In this document: piece by piece, positions 17,235-25,832 of the stretch
Layout of the letters: every line of letters begins with the position of its first letter
How positions within the stretch are numbered: position 1 is the stretch's first letter
Assembly (NCBI GenBank): GCA_031550605.1
Contig: JAVBOK010000025.1
Coordinates: 1-64,000 of the forward strand
Direction: 5' to 3'
Source: FLUQ01 sp031550605
GTDB taxonomy: Bacteria > Desulfobacterota > Desulfovibrionia > Desulfovibrionales > Desulfovibrionaceae
DNA: 64,000 nucleotides
The notes under the pieces: generated by a model
The model's input: the letters and a program-made list of their open reading frames with translations, nothing else
Told to the model about the DNA's origin: nothing
Databases searched by the model: none
Made by a program: the position numbers and the translations under genes

Positions 17235-18773
17235 ATGTACAGCAAAGTCATCATCATCGACTACGGCGCGCAGTATACCCAGCTCATCGCCAGACGGGTG
17301 CGCGAGGCCGGGGTCTATTCGGAAATCATGGCCTGCACGGCCGACTTGGCCGCGGTGAAAGCCGCGCAGCCCTCCGCCCTGATCCTTTCAGGCGGACCGG
17401 ACGACGTGGGCGAACCCGGCGCCTTTGCCCTGGACCCCGGCCTGCTGGAACTGAACGTGCCGGTCCTGGGCATCTGCTACGGCATGCAGCTTCTGGCCCA
17501 CAGCCTGGGCGGCAAGCTGGCCCGGGCCAAAGATCGCGAATACGGCCGGGCGGATCTGACCCTGTCCGGGGCCTCTCCGCTCTGGCAGGGGCTGGATGCC
17601 GCAACACCCTCCGTCGCCTGGATGAGCCACGGCAACCATGTCACCGCCCTGCCGCCCGGATTTGCCGCCATCGCCTCCACCCCGACCCTGCCCATCGCGG
17701 CCATGGCCTGCGAAGCGAAAAAAATCTACGCCGTGCAGTTCCACCCGGAAGTGCACCACACCGAACTGGGCACGGCCATTCTGCGCAATTTCCTGTTCCG
17801 CGTGGCCGAACTTCAGGCCGACTGGAGCATGGCCTCTTTCGTGGACCGCAGCGTGGCCGAATGCAAGGCCAGGGTGGGCGACGCGAAAGTCGTGCTGGCG
17901 CTTTCCGGCGGAGTGGATTCCACCGTGGTGGCCGCCCTTCTGCACCGGGCCATAGGCCCGCAGTTGCACTGCGTGTTCGTGAACCACGGCCTGCTGCGCA
18001 AGAACGAAGCCGACGAAGTCAGGGCCGCGCTGACCAGGCACATGCCCGGCCTGAACCTGCATTACGTGGACGCCAGCGACCTGTTCCTGAGCAAGCTGGC
18101 CGGCGTGGAAGATCCCGAGCAGAAACGCAAAATCATCGGCGCGACCTTCATCGAAGTCTTCGACCGCGAAGCCCATTCCATTGAGGGCGTCACGTTCCTG
18201 GGCCAGGGCACCATCTATCCCGATGTCATTGAATCCTGCACGCCCAAGGGCACGGTGATCAAAAGCCACCACAACGTGGGCGGCCTGCCGGAAAAAATGA
18301 AATTGGCCCTGGTGGAACCCGTGCGCGAACTGTTCAAGGACGAAGTGCGCAAAGTGGGCGCGGAACTGGGCCTGCCGGAAGATTTGCTCTGGCGCCATCC
18401 CTTCCCCGGACCCGGACTGGCCGTACGCATTCTGGGCGCGGTCACCCGCGAAAAAATCCGGGTGCTGCAGGAAGCCGACGCCATCGTGCGCGAAGAGTTG
18501 AAAGCCAGCGGCTGGTACCGCAAGGTCTGGCAGGGTTTTGCCGTGCTGCTGCCCCTGCGCACCGTGGGGGTCATGGGCGATGCAAGAACCTATGAAAACG
18601 TCGTGGCCCTGCGCATCGTGGACAGCGTGGACGCCATGACCGCCGACTGGACGGACATGCCCCGCGATGTTCTGGGGACCATGTCCCGGCGCATCATCAA
18701 CGAGGTCAAAGGCGTCAACCGGGTGGTATACGACATTTCGTCCAAACCGCCCAGCACCATTGAATGGGAATAA
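17235..18773 (+). CDS. guaA: GMP synthase (glutamine-hydrolysing)
   Basis: GuaA aminates XMP to GMP with ATP and glutamine. The 512-residue protein has the class I glutamine amidotransferase domain first (nucleophile cysteine in VLGICYGMQLLAH, histidine and glutamate in VQFHPEVHHTE), then the ATP pyrophosphatase domain with the P-loop LALSGGVDSTVVAALL, and a C-terminal dimerisation domain ending in SKPPSTIEWE, which is the classic GuaA terminus. I chose ATG at 17235, one base past the guaB stop codon; an in-frame TTG at 17226 is less likely. It is the direct downstream partner of guaB and should share its promoter. Confidence 0.97.
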   Translation: MYSKVIIIDYGAQYTQLIARRVREAGVYSEIMACTADLAAVKAAQPSALILSGGPDDVGEPGAFALDPGLLELNVPVLGICYGMQLLAHSLGGKLARAKDREYGRADLTLSGASPLWQGLDAATPSVAWMSHGNHVTALPPGFAAIASTPTLPIAAMACEAKKIYAVQFHPEVHHTELGTAILRNFLFRVAELQADWSMASFVDRSVAECKARVGDAKVVLALSGGVDSTVVAALLHRAIGPQLHCVFVNHGLLRKNEADEVRAALTRHMPGLNLHYVDASDLFLSKLAGVEDPEQKRKIIGATFIEVFDREAHSIEGVTFLGQGTIYPDVIESCTPKGTVIKSHHNVGGLPEKMKLALVEPVRELFKDEVRKVGAELGLPEDLLWRHPFPGPGLAVRILGAVTREKIRVLQEADAIVREELKASGWYRKVWQGFAVLLPLRTVGVMGDARTYENVVALRIVDSVDAMTADWTDMPRDVLGTMSRRIINEVKGVNRVVYDISSKPPSTIEWE

Positions 18774-18791
18774 GCGCAACGGAGTGCGGCC

Positions 18792-19241
18792 ATGCTGAAC
18801 ATGGGCGGACTGGAAATCGTCGTTATCCTGGTTGTGGCGCTTCTGGTGCTGGGGCCGGATAAACTGCCGGGCCTCATGCGCACCATCGGCAAGGCGACCA
18901 AGGAACTGCGCCGCGCATCCACGGAGTTTCAGCGGACCATCAATACCGAACTGACGGACGAAGAAGAGTCCAAGCCCCCCGCCCCGGCCCGGCCGGAACA
19001 AATACCGGCCGCCGGAGAGCCCAGCCCGGGACCGGTTCAGGCGGAAACGGCGGCCGTTGTGCAGGCGCGGCCGGAATCCGCGCCTGCCGCCGGCGCGGAA
19101 GTGGCGGCAGGGGACGGAAAAAGCAGGATCCACAGGTCTCTTCCCCTTGTTCCAAAGAGCCGCGCCGCCGCCAAGCCCCTGCTGCGCAAAAGACCGGCTC
19201 CCCGCCAGGCTCCTGATGGCAGTGACACGGGGGCAGCGTGA
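18792..19241 (+). CDS. tatB: Twin-arginine translocase subunit TatB-like
   Basis: A 149-residue protein with one N-terminal transmembrane helix (about 5-21), the TatA/B hinge LVLGPDKLPGLM, an amphipathic helix (RTIGKATKELRRASTEFQRTI) and a long Pro/Ala-rich tail that turns basic near the end. LGPDKLP resembles TatB more than TatA. The protein receives twin-arginine signal peptides together with TatC and helps to export folded proteins, important in sulfate reducers for hydrogenases and other cofactor enzymes. GGAG precedes the ATG by eight bases. The stop codon overlaps the start of tatC by four bases. TatA itself is not in the window. Confidence 0.88.
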   Translation: MLNMGGLEIVVILVVALLVLGPDKLPGLMRTIGKATKELRRASTEFQRTINTELTDEEESKPPAPARPEQIPAAGEPSPGPVQAETAAVVQARPESAPAAGAEVAAGDGKSRIHRSLPLVPKSRAAAKPLLRKRPAPRQAPDGSDTGAA

Positions 19242-20446
19242 AACGCCCCTTGCGGCGGGCGCGCCGCATGAAGCGGCCCCGCCGCGCGCCCCCAACACAG
19301 CCGCCGGCGGAACGCGCCGGCGACAACGCTGTGGCGGAAACGGCCTTTGCCATTGCGGACTCCGCGTCCGACGGCAGCATCGGCGACTTTTTCGCCGAAT
19401 CCTCGCACAGCGCCGGGACAGATCCCGCGCCACAGGCCCCGGATGGTTCCGTCAGCGAAACGGACGCACCGGTTGACGGCGAGCCCGCGTCTCTTTCCAC
19501 CGGCGACGGTTCGGGCGCGCCTGCGGGAGAAAACGTCCCCCCGCCGTCGGAAGAGGCCCTTCCGGTTGCCGCCGCGCCATCCGCCCTGACGGACCCCGCC
19601 GCGCCCCGGCAGGAAACGCCGTCCGAAACGAGCGGCGGCGGTGCGGAAGACAGCGAAACCGAAATGCGCATGAGCCTGCGCGAACACCTGATCGAACTAC
19701 GCGGCCGTCTGCTGCGATGCGTCGCCGCCGTGCTGGCGGGATTTATCGGCACGTTTTATTTTGCCCCCTACATTCGTGAACTGCTGGTGGCCCCGTTGCA
19801 AAAAGCCCTGCCGCCCGGCGGGGAAATCACGTTCATCAATCTGACGGAACCTTTTCTGGTCGACATGCGCATCGCTCTGGTGGTGGGCCTGTTTGCCGTC
19901 AGTCCCTACGTCTTTTACCAGATATGGTCCTTTATCGCCCCGGGGCTGTACGCTTCCGAACGCAAATACGTCGTGCCGGTAGCTTTGTGCTCGGCCGCTT
20001 TCTTTATTGCCGGCGGGGCGTTCTGCTATTTCGTGGTTTTTCCCTTTGCCTTCGAATTTTTCTCCATGTACGGCCAGGGGACCGCCAAAGCAAATATAAC
20101 CCTTGAAAACCACTACAGTTTTTCTCTGCGCCTTCTCCTGGCTTTCGGCTGCATCTTTGAAATGCCGCTGTTCAGTTTCTTTCTGGCCCGCCTGGGCGCC
20201 GTCACGGCGCAACGCATGCGGGCATGGCGCAAGTACGCCATTCTGGCCAACTTCATCATCGCAGCGATCATCACACCCCCTGACGTGCTTTCGCAATTGC
20301 TGATGGCCGCGCCCCTGCTGCTGCTTTACGAAATATCCATCTGGGTGGCGGCCGTGTTCGGCAGAAAAGAAGAAGAGGAAGAGGAAGGAGACGGAAAACC
20401 GGACGCGGGGACAGGGGAACCGGAAAAAAGCGCACCTGATATGTGA
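19238..20446 (+). CDS. tatC: Twin-arginine translocase subunit TatC with long N-terminal extension
   Basis: The conserved six-helix TatC core begins at Met143 (MRMSLREHLIELRGRLLR) and includes FINLTEPFLVDMRIALVVG, PYVFYQIWSFIAPGLYASER, FEMPLFSFFLARLG and a final RKYAILANFIIAAIITPPD block. Before it lies a 142-residue extension that starts strongly basic (RRARRMKRPRR) and continues as Ala/Pro/Ser/Glu-rich, probably disordered sequence. It is open in frame from GTG 19238, which overlaps the tatB stop codon (GTGA), typical of translational coupling. A shorter protein from ATG 19664 or 19670 cannot be excluded. The C-terminus ends in an acidic Glu/Asp run. Confidence 0.92.
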   Translation: MKRPLRRARRMKRPRRAPPTQPPAERAGDNAVAETAFAIADSASDGSIGDFFAESSHSAGTDPAPQAPDGSVSETDAPVDGEPASLSTGDGSGAPAGENVPPPSEEALPVAAAPSALTDPAAPRQETPSETSGGGAEDSETEMRMSLREHLIELRGRLLRCVAAVLAGFIGTFYFAPYIRELLVAPLQKALPPGGEITFINLTEPFLVDMRIALVVGLFAVSPYVFYQIWSFIAPGLYASERKYVVPVALCSAAFFIAGGAFCYFVVFPFAFEFFSMYGQGTAKANITLENHYSFSLRLLLAFGCIFEMPLFSFFLARLGAVTAQRMRAWRKYAILANFIIAAIITPPDVLSQLLMAAPLLLLYEISIWVAAVFGRKEEEEEEGDGKPDAGTGEPEKSAPDM

Positions 20447-20530
20447 AAATTTTTTACACTTTTCTTGCGCTATTGCCGCACACATGCCACAATATGCAAT
20501 AGATCGCAGCCACAGTGCAAAGGACACGCC

Positions 20531-21121
20531 ATGATGCCACGACGCGCCCATGTGGAACGGACGACCAAAGAAACGACCATCGTCCTGGACCTCAATCTTG
20601 ACGGTTCGGGCATTGTTTCCGTGACCACGGGCTATGGCCTTGGGGACCACATGCTGACGCTCGCGGCGTTCTGGGCGGGATTTGACCTGACCCTGGCCTG
20701 CAAGGGCGATCTGCACATCGATGCCCACCATACGATGGAAGACGCGGCGTTGTGCCTGGGCCAGGCATTGCTTGAGGCGCTCGGCGACCGGTCCGGCATC
20801 GGCCGCGTGGGCTGGGCGAAAGTTCCCATGGACGAAGCATTGGCCGACGTTGCCGTTGATCTTTCCGGCCGGGCCTATCTGGTGCTTCACGGCGAGGAAC
20901 TGCTGCCCCCGACCATCGCCGGCGAAGAACGCGCCCTGTGGCGGGAATTTTTCAAATCCCTGGCTGCCGGCGCGCGCATGAATCTGCACGTTTCACTGCT
21001 GTACGGCAGCAACGGCCATCACCTTCTGGAATCCGCCTGCAAAGGCCTGGGTCTGGCCCTGCGGTCCGCCGCGGCCCAAACCCGTACCGCCATTCTCAGC
21101 ACCAAAGGGAGTTTAGACTGA
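20531..21121 (+). CDS. hisB: Imidazoleglycerol-phosphate dehydratase
   Basis: This Mn-dependent enzyme dehydrates imidazoleglycerol phosphate to imidazoleacetol phosphate in histidine synthesis. The 196-residue protein is the single-function form. The metal-binding repeats are both visible: LHIDAHHTMEDAALCLGQAL in the first half and GSNGHHLLESACKGLGLAL in the second. ATG at 20531 follows an AAAGGA ribosome binding site. The stop codon overlaps the ATG of the next gene by one base, and hisA comes after that, so histidine genes are split by a lipoprotein gene within one operon. Confidence 0.95.
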   Translation: MMPRRAHVERTTKETTIVLDLNLDGSGIVSVTTGYGLGDHMLTLAAFWAGFDLTLACKGDLHIDAHHTMEDAALCLGQALLEALGDRSGIGRVGWAKVPMDEALADVAVDLSGRAYLVLHGEELLPPTIAGEERALWREFFKSLAAGARMNLHVSLLYGSNGHHLLESACKGLGLALRSAAAQTRTAILSTKGSLD

Positions 21122-21786
21122 TGTTCCGCGTATCCCCTTCCCCCCACCGCTTTTCTCTTTGCGTTCTGTTCGCGCCCGCTCTGGCTCTTTTCCTTTTCGC
21201 CTGCGCAACTCCCCAGCAGAACGCTCCCCTGCCTGAAATCAAATTGGGCGTGGCCTCCTTCATGCAGCCGCAGAGCACGGCCGACATGCTGGCCGGCTAC
21301 ATGCCGGAGGACACCCCGAAAGTTCCCGCGAAAGTGCTTCCCCAGCTGGATGAGGTCTTTGCCGGCGTCCTGCAGCAGAAAACCCAACGGCCCTTTACCG
21401 GCATCGACGCCTATCAGGGCTGCCGGGATGTCAAAGCCCCGGGCCAGAAAGGTTCGGGCCGCGTTCCCGCCCTGTACCACTGGGCGGCCGTGGGCGAATG
21501 CATGAAAGTCGATTTCTTGCTGGTGCCGCACATCATCGAATTCCGCGAACGCGACGGCGGCGAAGCCGGCGTTATCACACCCGCCAAGATAATCATGGAC
21601 ATTTTCCTGGTGGACGTGCGCAACAAAGCCCTGACCAGCCGTTCGCACTTTGATGAAACCCAGACGGCCCTGACCGACAACCTGCTGGATACCGGCCAAT
21701 TCATCTCGCGCGGCGGCAAATGGAGCACCGCTCTCGCCCTCGCCCGCGAAGGCATGGAAAAAGCGGTAAAGGACATGGGTCTGTGA
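21121..21786 (+). CDS. Lipoprotein of unknown function between hisB and hisA
   Basis: A 221-residue protein beginning with a lipoprotein signal: basic n-region, hydrophobic core ALALFLF and the lipobox LFAC, so Cys near residue 28 should be lipidated. The mature part has no motif I recognise; it contains two cysteines (GCRD and GECMK) that could form a disulfide, and ends in an amphipathic helix. It overlaps hisB by one base and hisA by four, so it is co-translated with histidine enzymes although it must act in the envelope. The KLGVASFMQPQ start of the mature part recalls periplasmic GNA1162/CsgG-like lipoproteins, but this is only a weak impression. Confidence 0.8.
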   Translation: MFRVSPSPHRFSLCVLFAPALALFLFACATPQQNAPLPEIKLGVASFMQPQSTADMLAGYMPEDTPKVPAKVLPQLDEVFAGVLQQKTQRPFTGIDAYQGCRDVKAPGQKGSGRVPALYHWAAVGECMKVDFLLVPHIIEFRERDGGEAGVITPAKIIMDIFLVDVRNKALTSRSHFDETQTALTDNLLDTGQFISRGGKWSTALALAREGMEKAVKDMGL

Positions 21787-22517
21787 TCATCTTCCCCGCT
21801 GTTGACATCAAGGGGGGGAAGGCCGTGCGCCTGCGGCGCGGCCGCGCCGACGACGAAACGGTCTTTTCCCCGGATCCGGTCAGCGCCGCCCTGCATTGGC
21901 AGGAAGAAGGCGCCCGCTGGCTGCATATCGTGGATCTGGACGGCGCCTTTGCCGGCGGCGGGGTCAACCTGCCCCTGATCACCGCCATCCGCAGGGCCCT
22001 TTCCATTCCCATCCAGGTGGGCGGGGGCATCCGTGATCCGGAAACCGCCCGGCGCTACACGGATGCCGGGGCCGACCGCTGCATCATCGGCACCATGGCC
22101 CTGGAGGATCCCGACGCGTATGCGGATCTCTGCGCCGCCCTGCCGGGAAAAATAGGCGTGTCCCTCGACGCCGAGGGCGGAAAACTGAAAACCAAGGGCT
22201 GGGTCGCCGATTCCGGCCTGGCCGTTGATGACGTGCTGCCGCGACTCATCCAGGCCGGCACCGCTTTCATCGTCTATACGGACATTGACCGCGACGGCAT
22301 GCAGACTGGGGTCAACGTGCCCGCCCTTGCCGATCTGGCCCGCAAAAGCGCCGTGCCGGTCATTGCCGCCGGGGGCGTGGCCACCCTTGCCGACATCCAA
22401 TCCCTCTACCCCCTGTCCCGCACAGCCAACCTTCAGGGCGCCATCTCCGGCCGCGCCCTGTACGAGGGCACCTTGAACCTCAAAGAGGCCATGGGCTGGA
22501 TAGCCGCACAGCGATAG
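21783..22517 (+). CDS. hisA: Phosphoribosylformimino-AICAR phosphate isomerase
   Basis: HisA is the barrel enzyme that opens the ribose ring of ProFAR to PRFAR in histidine synthesis. The 244-residue protein carries the catalytic aspartate pair, one in FPAVDIKGGKAVRL and one in YTDIDRDGMQTG, and the phosphate-binding motifs VGGGIRD and AAGGVATLAD. Translation starts at GTG 21783, overlapping the stop codon of the lipoprotein gene by four bases. It is the last gene of the hisB-lipoprotein-hisA group. Confidence 0.96.
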   Translation: MIIFPAVDIKGGKAVRLRRGRADDETVFSPDPVSAALHWQEEGARWLHIVDLDGAFAGGGVNLPLITAIRRALSIPIQVGGGIRDPETARRYTDAGADRCIIGTMALEDPDAYADLCAALPGKIGVSLDAEGGKLKTKGWVADSGLAVDDVLPRLIQAGTAFIVYTDIDRDGMQTGVNVPALADLARKSAVPVIAAGGVATLADIQSLYPLSRTANLQGAISGRALYEGTLNLKEAMGWIAAQR

Positions 22518-22598
22518 CCGCCGAAGCCGGCTGGCGCAAACGGGGCTCCGCCGGATTGATGGCACCCCCCGCAAAGCCGAGGTTTGCCACGGCAGCGC

Positions 22599-22643
22599 CC
22601 ACGCAGACGCGGGCGGCATTTATTGCCGCCCGCGTCTGCGTGG
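22599..22643. terminator. Long hairpin between convergent hisA and ferritin genes
   Basis: Perfect 20-base arms (22599-22618 and 22624-22643) enclose the loop tttat. It lies 81 bases after hisA and 76 bases after the ferritin gene, which run toward each other, so it can serve both directions, though neither side has a T run. Confidence 0.75.
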
Positions 22644-22719
22644 CGAACTGCGGTCAAAACCTTCTTCGGCAACAGCCTCATGGGGCGGAGCCCCGCTTTC
22701 GTCAAATGACTTTGCCGGA

Positions 22720-23238
22720 TTATCCAGCCGCCGCGCCGGCCTGGGTTTCGTCCACAAAGGCGCGGCCGGCCAGTTCGCGGTCCAGCATAAGCAGACCCTG
22801 GCCTTCGCCCTTGATCAGTTTGAGCGCGTTGACCAAATCACCGAAATTCTGTTCTTCCTCCACCTGTTCCGTCACGTACCAGGACAAAAAAATCTGGGAG
22901 GCATGGTCTTTTTCCTTTATCGCAAGATCCGTGAGATCGTTCAGACATTTCGTCACGAATTTTTCATGAGCCAGACCGGCCTGCATGGCTTCCAGGGGGC
23001 CTTTCCAGGAAGCGGGGGGCGCGTCGATGGCTTTCAGAACGATTTTGCCGCCGCGCGAGAGCAGATAATCGTACATTTTGGTGGCATGGGTAACTTCTTC
23101 CCTGGCCTGGACGCGCATCCAGTTGGCAAATCCGGGCAAGCCCAGGTCGGCGAAATATGCGGACATGGCCAGATACATGTAGGAAGAGTAAAATTCGTTT
23201 TTGATCTGTTCATTCAGGGCGCCAGCCATCTTTTTCAT
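22720..23238 (-). CDS. ftn: Ferritin (iron storage)
   Basis: A 172-residue bacterial non-heme ferritin that oxidises Fe(II) and stores iron in a 24-subunit cage. Ferroxidase ligands are visible in NEFYSSYMYLAMSAYF (Glu near residue 13), REEVTHATKMYDYL (Glu and His) and VTEQVEEEQNFGDLV. The N-terminus MKKMAGALNEQIKNEF and the length fit the FtnA family. ATG at 23238 has GGAG eight bases upstream; the second Met, three codons later, is an alternative. It is transcribed alone, divergently from a small dual-CXXC protein gene. Confidence 0.95.
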   Translation of the reverse strand: MKKMAGALNEQIKNEFYSSYMYLAMSAYFADLGLPGFANWMRVQAREEVTHATKMYDYLLSRGGKIVLKAIDAPPASWKGPLEAMQAGLAHEKFVTKCLNDLTDLAIKEKDHASQIFLSWYVTEQVEEEQNFGDLVNALKLIKGEGQGLLMLDRELAGRAFVDETQAGAAAG

Positions 23239-23409
23239 GCAGGAATCTCCATTGATTAAAGTACACCATACGGATGGAAACAAATATGATCTGTTGCCGC
23301 TTTGGCAAGAGGTCCTTGCGGGTTGCATGCCTCAGGCGGTATACTCGTTCCGGTCCGGAAGCGTTCCGTTGCCGGACCGCGTATCCACCAGTCAGCCAAA
23401 GGCAATTCC

Positions 23410-23610
23410 ATGTGGCGAAACCCGCGCACCGCGCAGACTACCATCCCCTGCAGGGCATGCGGCAAAGCCCTTGTGGCCGAACGGTCCTGCCGCCGCGTTA
23501 TCCTGACCTGCACATCCTGCCGCTGTTCCTACGAACTGACGGAATATACCGAGTCCATCGACGAGGCCCTGGAAGAATTCATGGCCTGCGTACCCTGCGA
23601 CAGGGTATGA
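23410..23610 (+). CDS. Dual-CXXC motif small protein
   Basis: A 66-residue protein with two cysteine pairs, PCRACGK near residue 14 and TCTSCRC near residue 33, typical of a small zinc ribbon, followed by a helical acidic segment (SIDEALEEFM) and the ending CVPCDRV with a third CxxC-like pair. It resembles the small dual-CXXC proteins, some of them selenoproteins, that occur in Desulfovibrio relatives. The start ATG 23410 has a weak AAAGGC ribosome binding site. Function is unknown; metal binding or thiol chemistry is likely from the cysteine spacing. Confidence 0.8.
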   Translation: MWRNPRTAQTTIPCRACGKALVAERSCRRVILTCTSCRCSYELTEYTESIDEALEEFMACVPCDRV

Positions 23611-23611
23611 A

Positions 23612-23633
23612 AAAGCCGCTCAAAAGCGGCTTT
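23612..23633. terminator. Terminator shared by the dual-CXXC gene and the response-regulator gene
   Basis: Nine-base arms (aaagccgct / agcggcttt) with a four-base loop lie between two convergent genes. On the minus strand the stem runs straight into five T residues, a classic rho-independent terminator for the response-regulator gene; on the plus strand the T run is shorter. Confidence 0.88.
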
Positions 23634-23646
23634 GTTCCGACGGTCT

Positions 23647-24057
23647 TTACAGTTTCGGCGGCAGTTCGATGCCCAGGGACACGATTTCGTCCAACAGCAC
23701 CTTATGGTGGATGGGCTTTACCAGATAGCTCGTGGCCTTGCCCAGAAAAAACGCGTCGTGCACTTCCTTGGTGTCGTCAAGGCCGGAAATCATGATCACC
23801 TTGACCGCCTTGTTGTCCGGAATGCCTTTTTCCTTTTCGATCTCGCGAATTTCCCGCAACGCTTCCTGCCCGTCCGTATTGGGCATCAGAATATCAAGCG
23901 TAATCAGATCGTATGGTTCGCCTTCCTTCAGTGCCACGCGAAAGGCCTCGACCGCTTCTTCCCCGTCGGTGGCCACATCCGTGAACCCGTAAGGGTGCAG
24001 ATAGCGCTGCACCAGACTGCGCGTCTGAAAATCGTCGTCAACCACAAGAAAACGCAT
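23647..24057 (-). CDS. Single-domain response regulator (CheY-like)
   Basis: A stand-alone receiver domain of 136 residues. The acidic pocket is in FLVVDDD, the phospho-acceptor aspartate in YDLITLDILMPNTDG, the switch serine in VIMISGLDD and the lysine in YLVKPI. It has no DNA-binding or enzymatic output domain, so it must act by contacting another protein, for example in chemotaxis or a phosphorelay. The insertion around EIEKEKGIPDNKA between helix 3 and strand 4 is also seen in other stand-alone receivers of this group. AAGGAG precedes the start. No kinase gene is adjacent. Confidence 0.93.
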   Translation of the reverse strand: MRFLVVDDDFQTRSLVQRYLHPYGFTDVATDGEEAVEAFRVALKEGEPYDLITLDILMPNTDGQEALREIREIEKEKGIPDNKAVKVIMISGLDDTKEVHDAFFLGKATSYLVKPIHHKVLLDEIVSLGIELPPKL

Positions 24058-24078
24058 AGCAGCTCCTTGCTTTTGGAA

Positions 24079-24107
24079 ACGATACCCGCAAGAGAAAATT
24101 AGGTCAA
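24079..24107 (-). promoter_or_regulatory. Promoter of the response-regulator gene
   Basis: On the minus strand TTGACC (24107-24102), a 17-base spacer and TATCGT (24084-24079) form a plausible sigma-70 promoter 22 bases before the start codon. Confidence 0.55.
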
Positions 24108-24155
24108 CTGCGAATCATTCCTGATAAGCTGGCCGCTATCCGTTCCGCCCGCGCA

Positions 24156-25802
24156 TCAGGAGGCGCCGCCCAGAGCGACATCCACCACGGACGCGGCTTC
24201 CCGCTGCAGCCGAGCCAGGTGGTCCCGGCCCAGAAAACTTTCCGCATAGATTTTATATACGTCTTCCGTTCCGGAAGGCCGCGCGGCAAACCATCCGTCG
24301 GCGGTCACCACCTTCAGCCCGCCGATGGACGCGTCGTTGCCCGGCGCGCGGGTCAGCACCGCCGTTACGGGAGAGCCCGCCAGTTCCTTTGCCGTCACCG
24401 CCGCGGGCGTAAGGGAAGACAGCGCCTTTTTCTGGGCCGGGGTCGCGGCGGCGTCCGTGCGCTCATACAGCGGCGCGCCGAAGCGTTCGGTCAACATGGC
24501 GTAAACTTCCGCCGGGTTCCTGCCCAGCCTGGCCGTCAGTTCGGCGGCCAGCAGCCCGAGGATCAGGCCGTCCTTGTCCGTGGTCCAGACCGTGCCGTCC
24601 CGGCACAGGAACGAAGCGCCGGCGCTTTCCTCGCCGCCGAAGGCGCAGCGGCCTTCCATGAACGGCGCAACAAACCACTTGAAACCCACGGGAACTTCGT
24701 ACAGCTGGCGGCCCAGGGCGGCCGCCACCCGGTCCAGCATGCTGCTGGTGACCAGGGTTTTGCCCACGGACGCGCCCCCGGGCCAGCCGGGACGGTTCTG
24801 GAACAGATACCACACGGCTGCGGCCAGATAGTGATTGGGGTTCATCAGGCCCGCTTTGGTCACAATGCCGTGGCGGTCGGCGTCCGGGTCGTTGCCGAAA
24901 GCCAGCTCGTATTGCGCCGCGTGTGCCAGCAGACCCGCCATGGCCCAAGGGGAAGAGCAGTCCATGCGGATCTTGCCGTCATGGTCGCGGGGCATGAAGT
25001 GGAAATCCGGTTCCAGGGCGGCGTTGGTCACGGTCAGGTCCAGACTGTAGCGCTCGGCCACCGGCCCCCAGTACGGCAAAGACGAACCGCCCAGGGGATC
25101 CACCCCCAGGCGCAGGCCGGACGCCGCAATGGCCCGCATATCCAGCACGGAAGCCAGATCTTCCACATAAGGCGCCACAAAATCCGTTTCCGTGATCGCC
25201 CCGCGTGCACAAGCCTTTTCAAAAGACATGCGTTTCACCCCCGCGAGTTTCGCCCGCAGGAGTTCATTGGCCCGTTTTTCTATCCAGCCCGTGGCGTCGG
25301 TGTCCGCCGGCCCACCGTGGGGGGGGTTGTATTTGAAGCCGCCGTCAGCGGGCGGATTGTGCGAGGGGGTGATGACGATACCGTCCGCCGGGGATGGCGG
25401 TTTGGCCACGTTATACCGCAGAATGGTCCGAGAAACGACCGGGGTCGGCGTAACCCCGCCGCCCGCCTGCACATGCACGGCCACCCCGTTGGCGGCCAGC
25501 ACTTCAAGGGCCGTGCGGGCCGCCGGTGCGGACAGGGCATGGGTGTCCGCCCCCAGGAACAGGGGACCGCCGACGCCCCGCGCGGCGCGGTATTCGCAAA
25601 CCGCCTGGCTGACCGCCAGGATATGCGATTCGGTGAAACTGCCGTTCAGCGAAGTGCCCCTGTGGCCGGACGTGCCGAAAGCCACCCGCTGCGCGGGGTT
25701 GTCCGGGTCCGGAACCGTGAGTTCATACGCTGCCAGCAACGCGGAAATGTCGATCCGGTCGGAAGGCGGAAGCCGTTTTCCCGCGAATTCGTGCACAGCC
25801 AT
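24156..25802 (-). CDS. pgm: Phosphoglucomutase (alpha-D-glucose phosphate-specific)
   Basis: Pgm interconverts glucose 1-phosphate and glucose 6-phosphate, linking glycogen metabolism to glycolysis. The 548-residue protein has all four domain signatures: the phosphoserine loop VITPSHNPPADGG, the magnesium loop NDPDADRHGIV, the sugar-binding GGEESAGASF and the phosphate-binding RPSGTEDVYKIY. Length and motifs match the bacterial Pgm rather than the PgcA type. A GAGGAGG ribosome binding site precedes the ATG. It is the last gene of the symporter-aminopeptidase-pgm group; glgP at 31.5 kb, whose product makes glucose 1-phosphate, is its likely metabolic partner. Confidence 0.96.
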   Translation of the reverse strand: MAVHEFAGKRLPPSDRIDISALLAAYELTVPDPDNPAQRVAFGTSGHRGTSLNGSFTESHILAVSQAVCEYRAARGVGGPLFLGADTHALSAPAARTALEVLAANGVAVHVQAGGGVTPTPVVSRTILRYNVAKPPSPADGIVITPSHNPPADGGFKYNPPHGGPADTDATGWIEKRANELLRAKLAGVKRMSFEKACARGAITETDFVAPYVEDLASVLDMRAIAASGLRLGVDPLGGSSLPYWGPVAERYSLDLTVTNAALEPDFHFMPRDHDGKIRMDCSSPWAMAGLLAHAAQYELAFGNDPDADRHGIVTKAGLMNPNHYLAAAVWYLFQNRPGWPGGASVGKTLVTSSMLDRVAAALGRQLYEVPVGFKWFVAPFMEGRCAFGGEESAGASFLCRDGTVWTTDKDGLILGLLAAELTARLGRNPAEVYAMLTERFGAPLYERTDAAATPAQKKALSSLTPAAVTAKELAGSPVTAVLTRAPGNDASIGGLKVVTADGWFAARPSGTEDVYKIYAESFLGRDHLARLQREAASVVDVALGGAS

Positions 25803-25832
25803 GAGGACCTCCTCAAGCAGGCGCAGCCGCCG

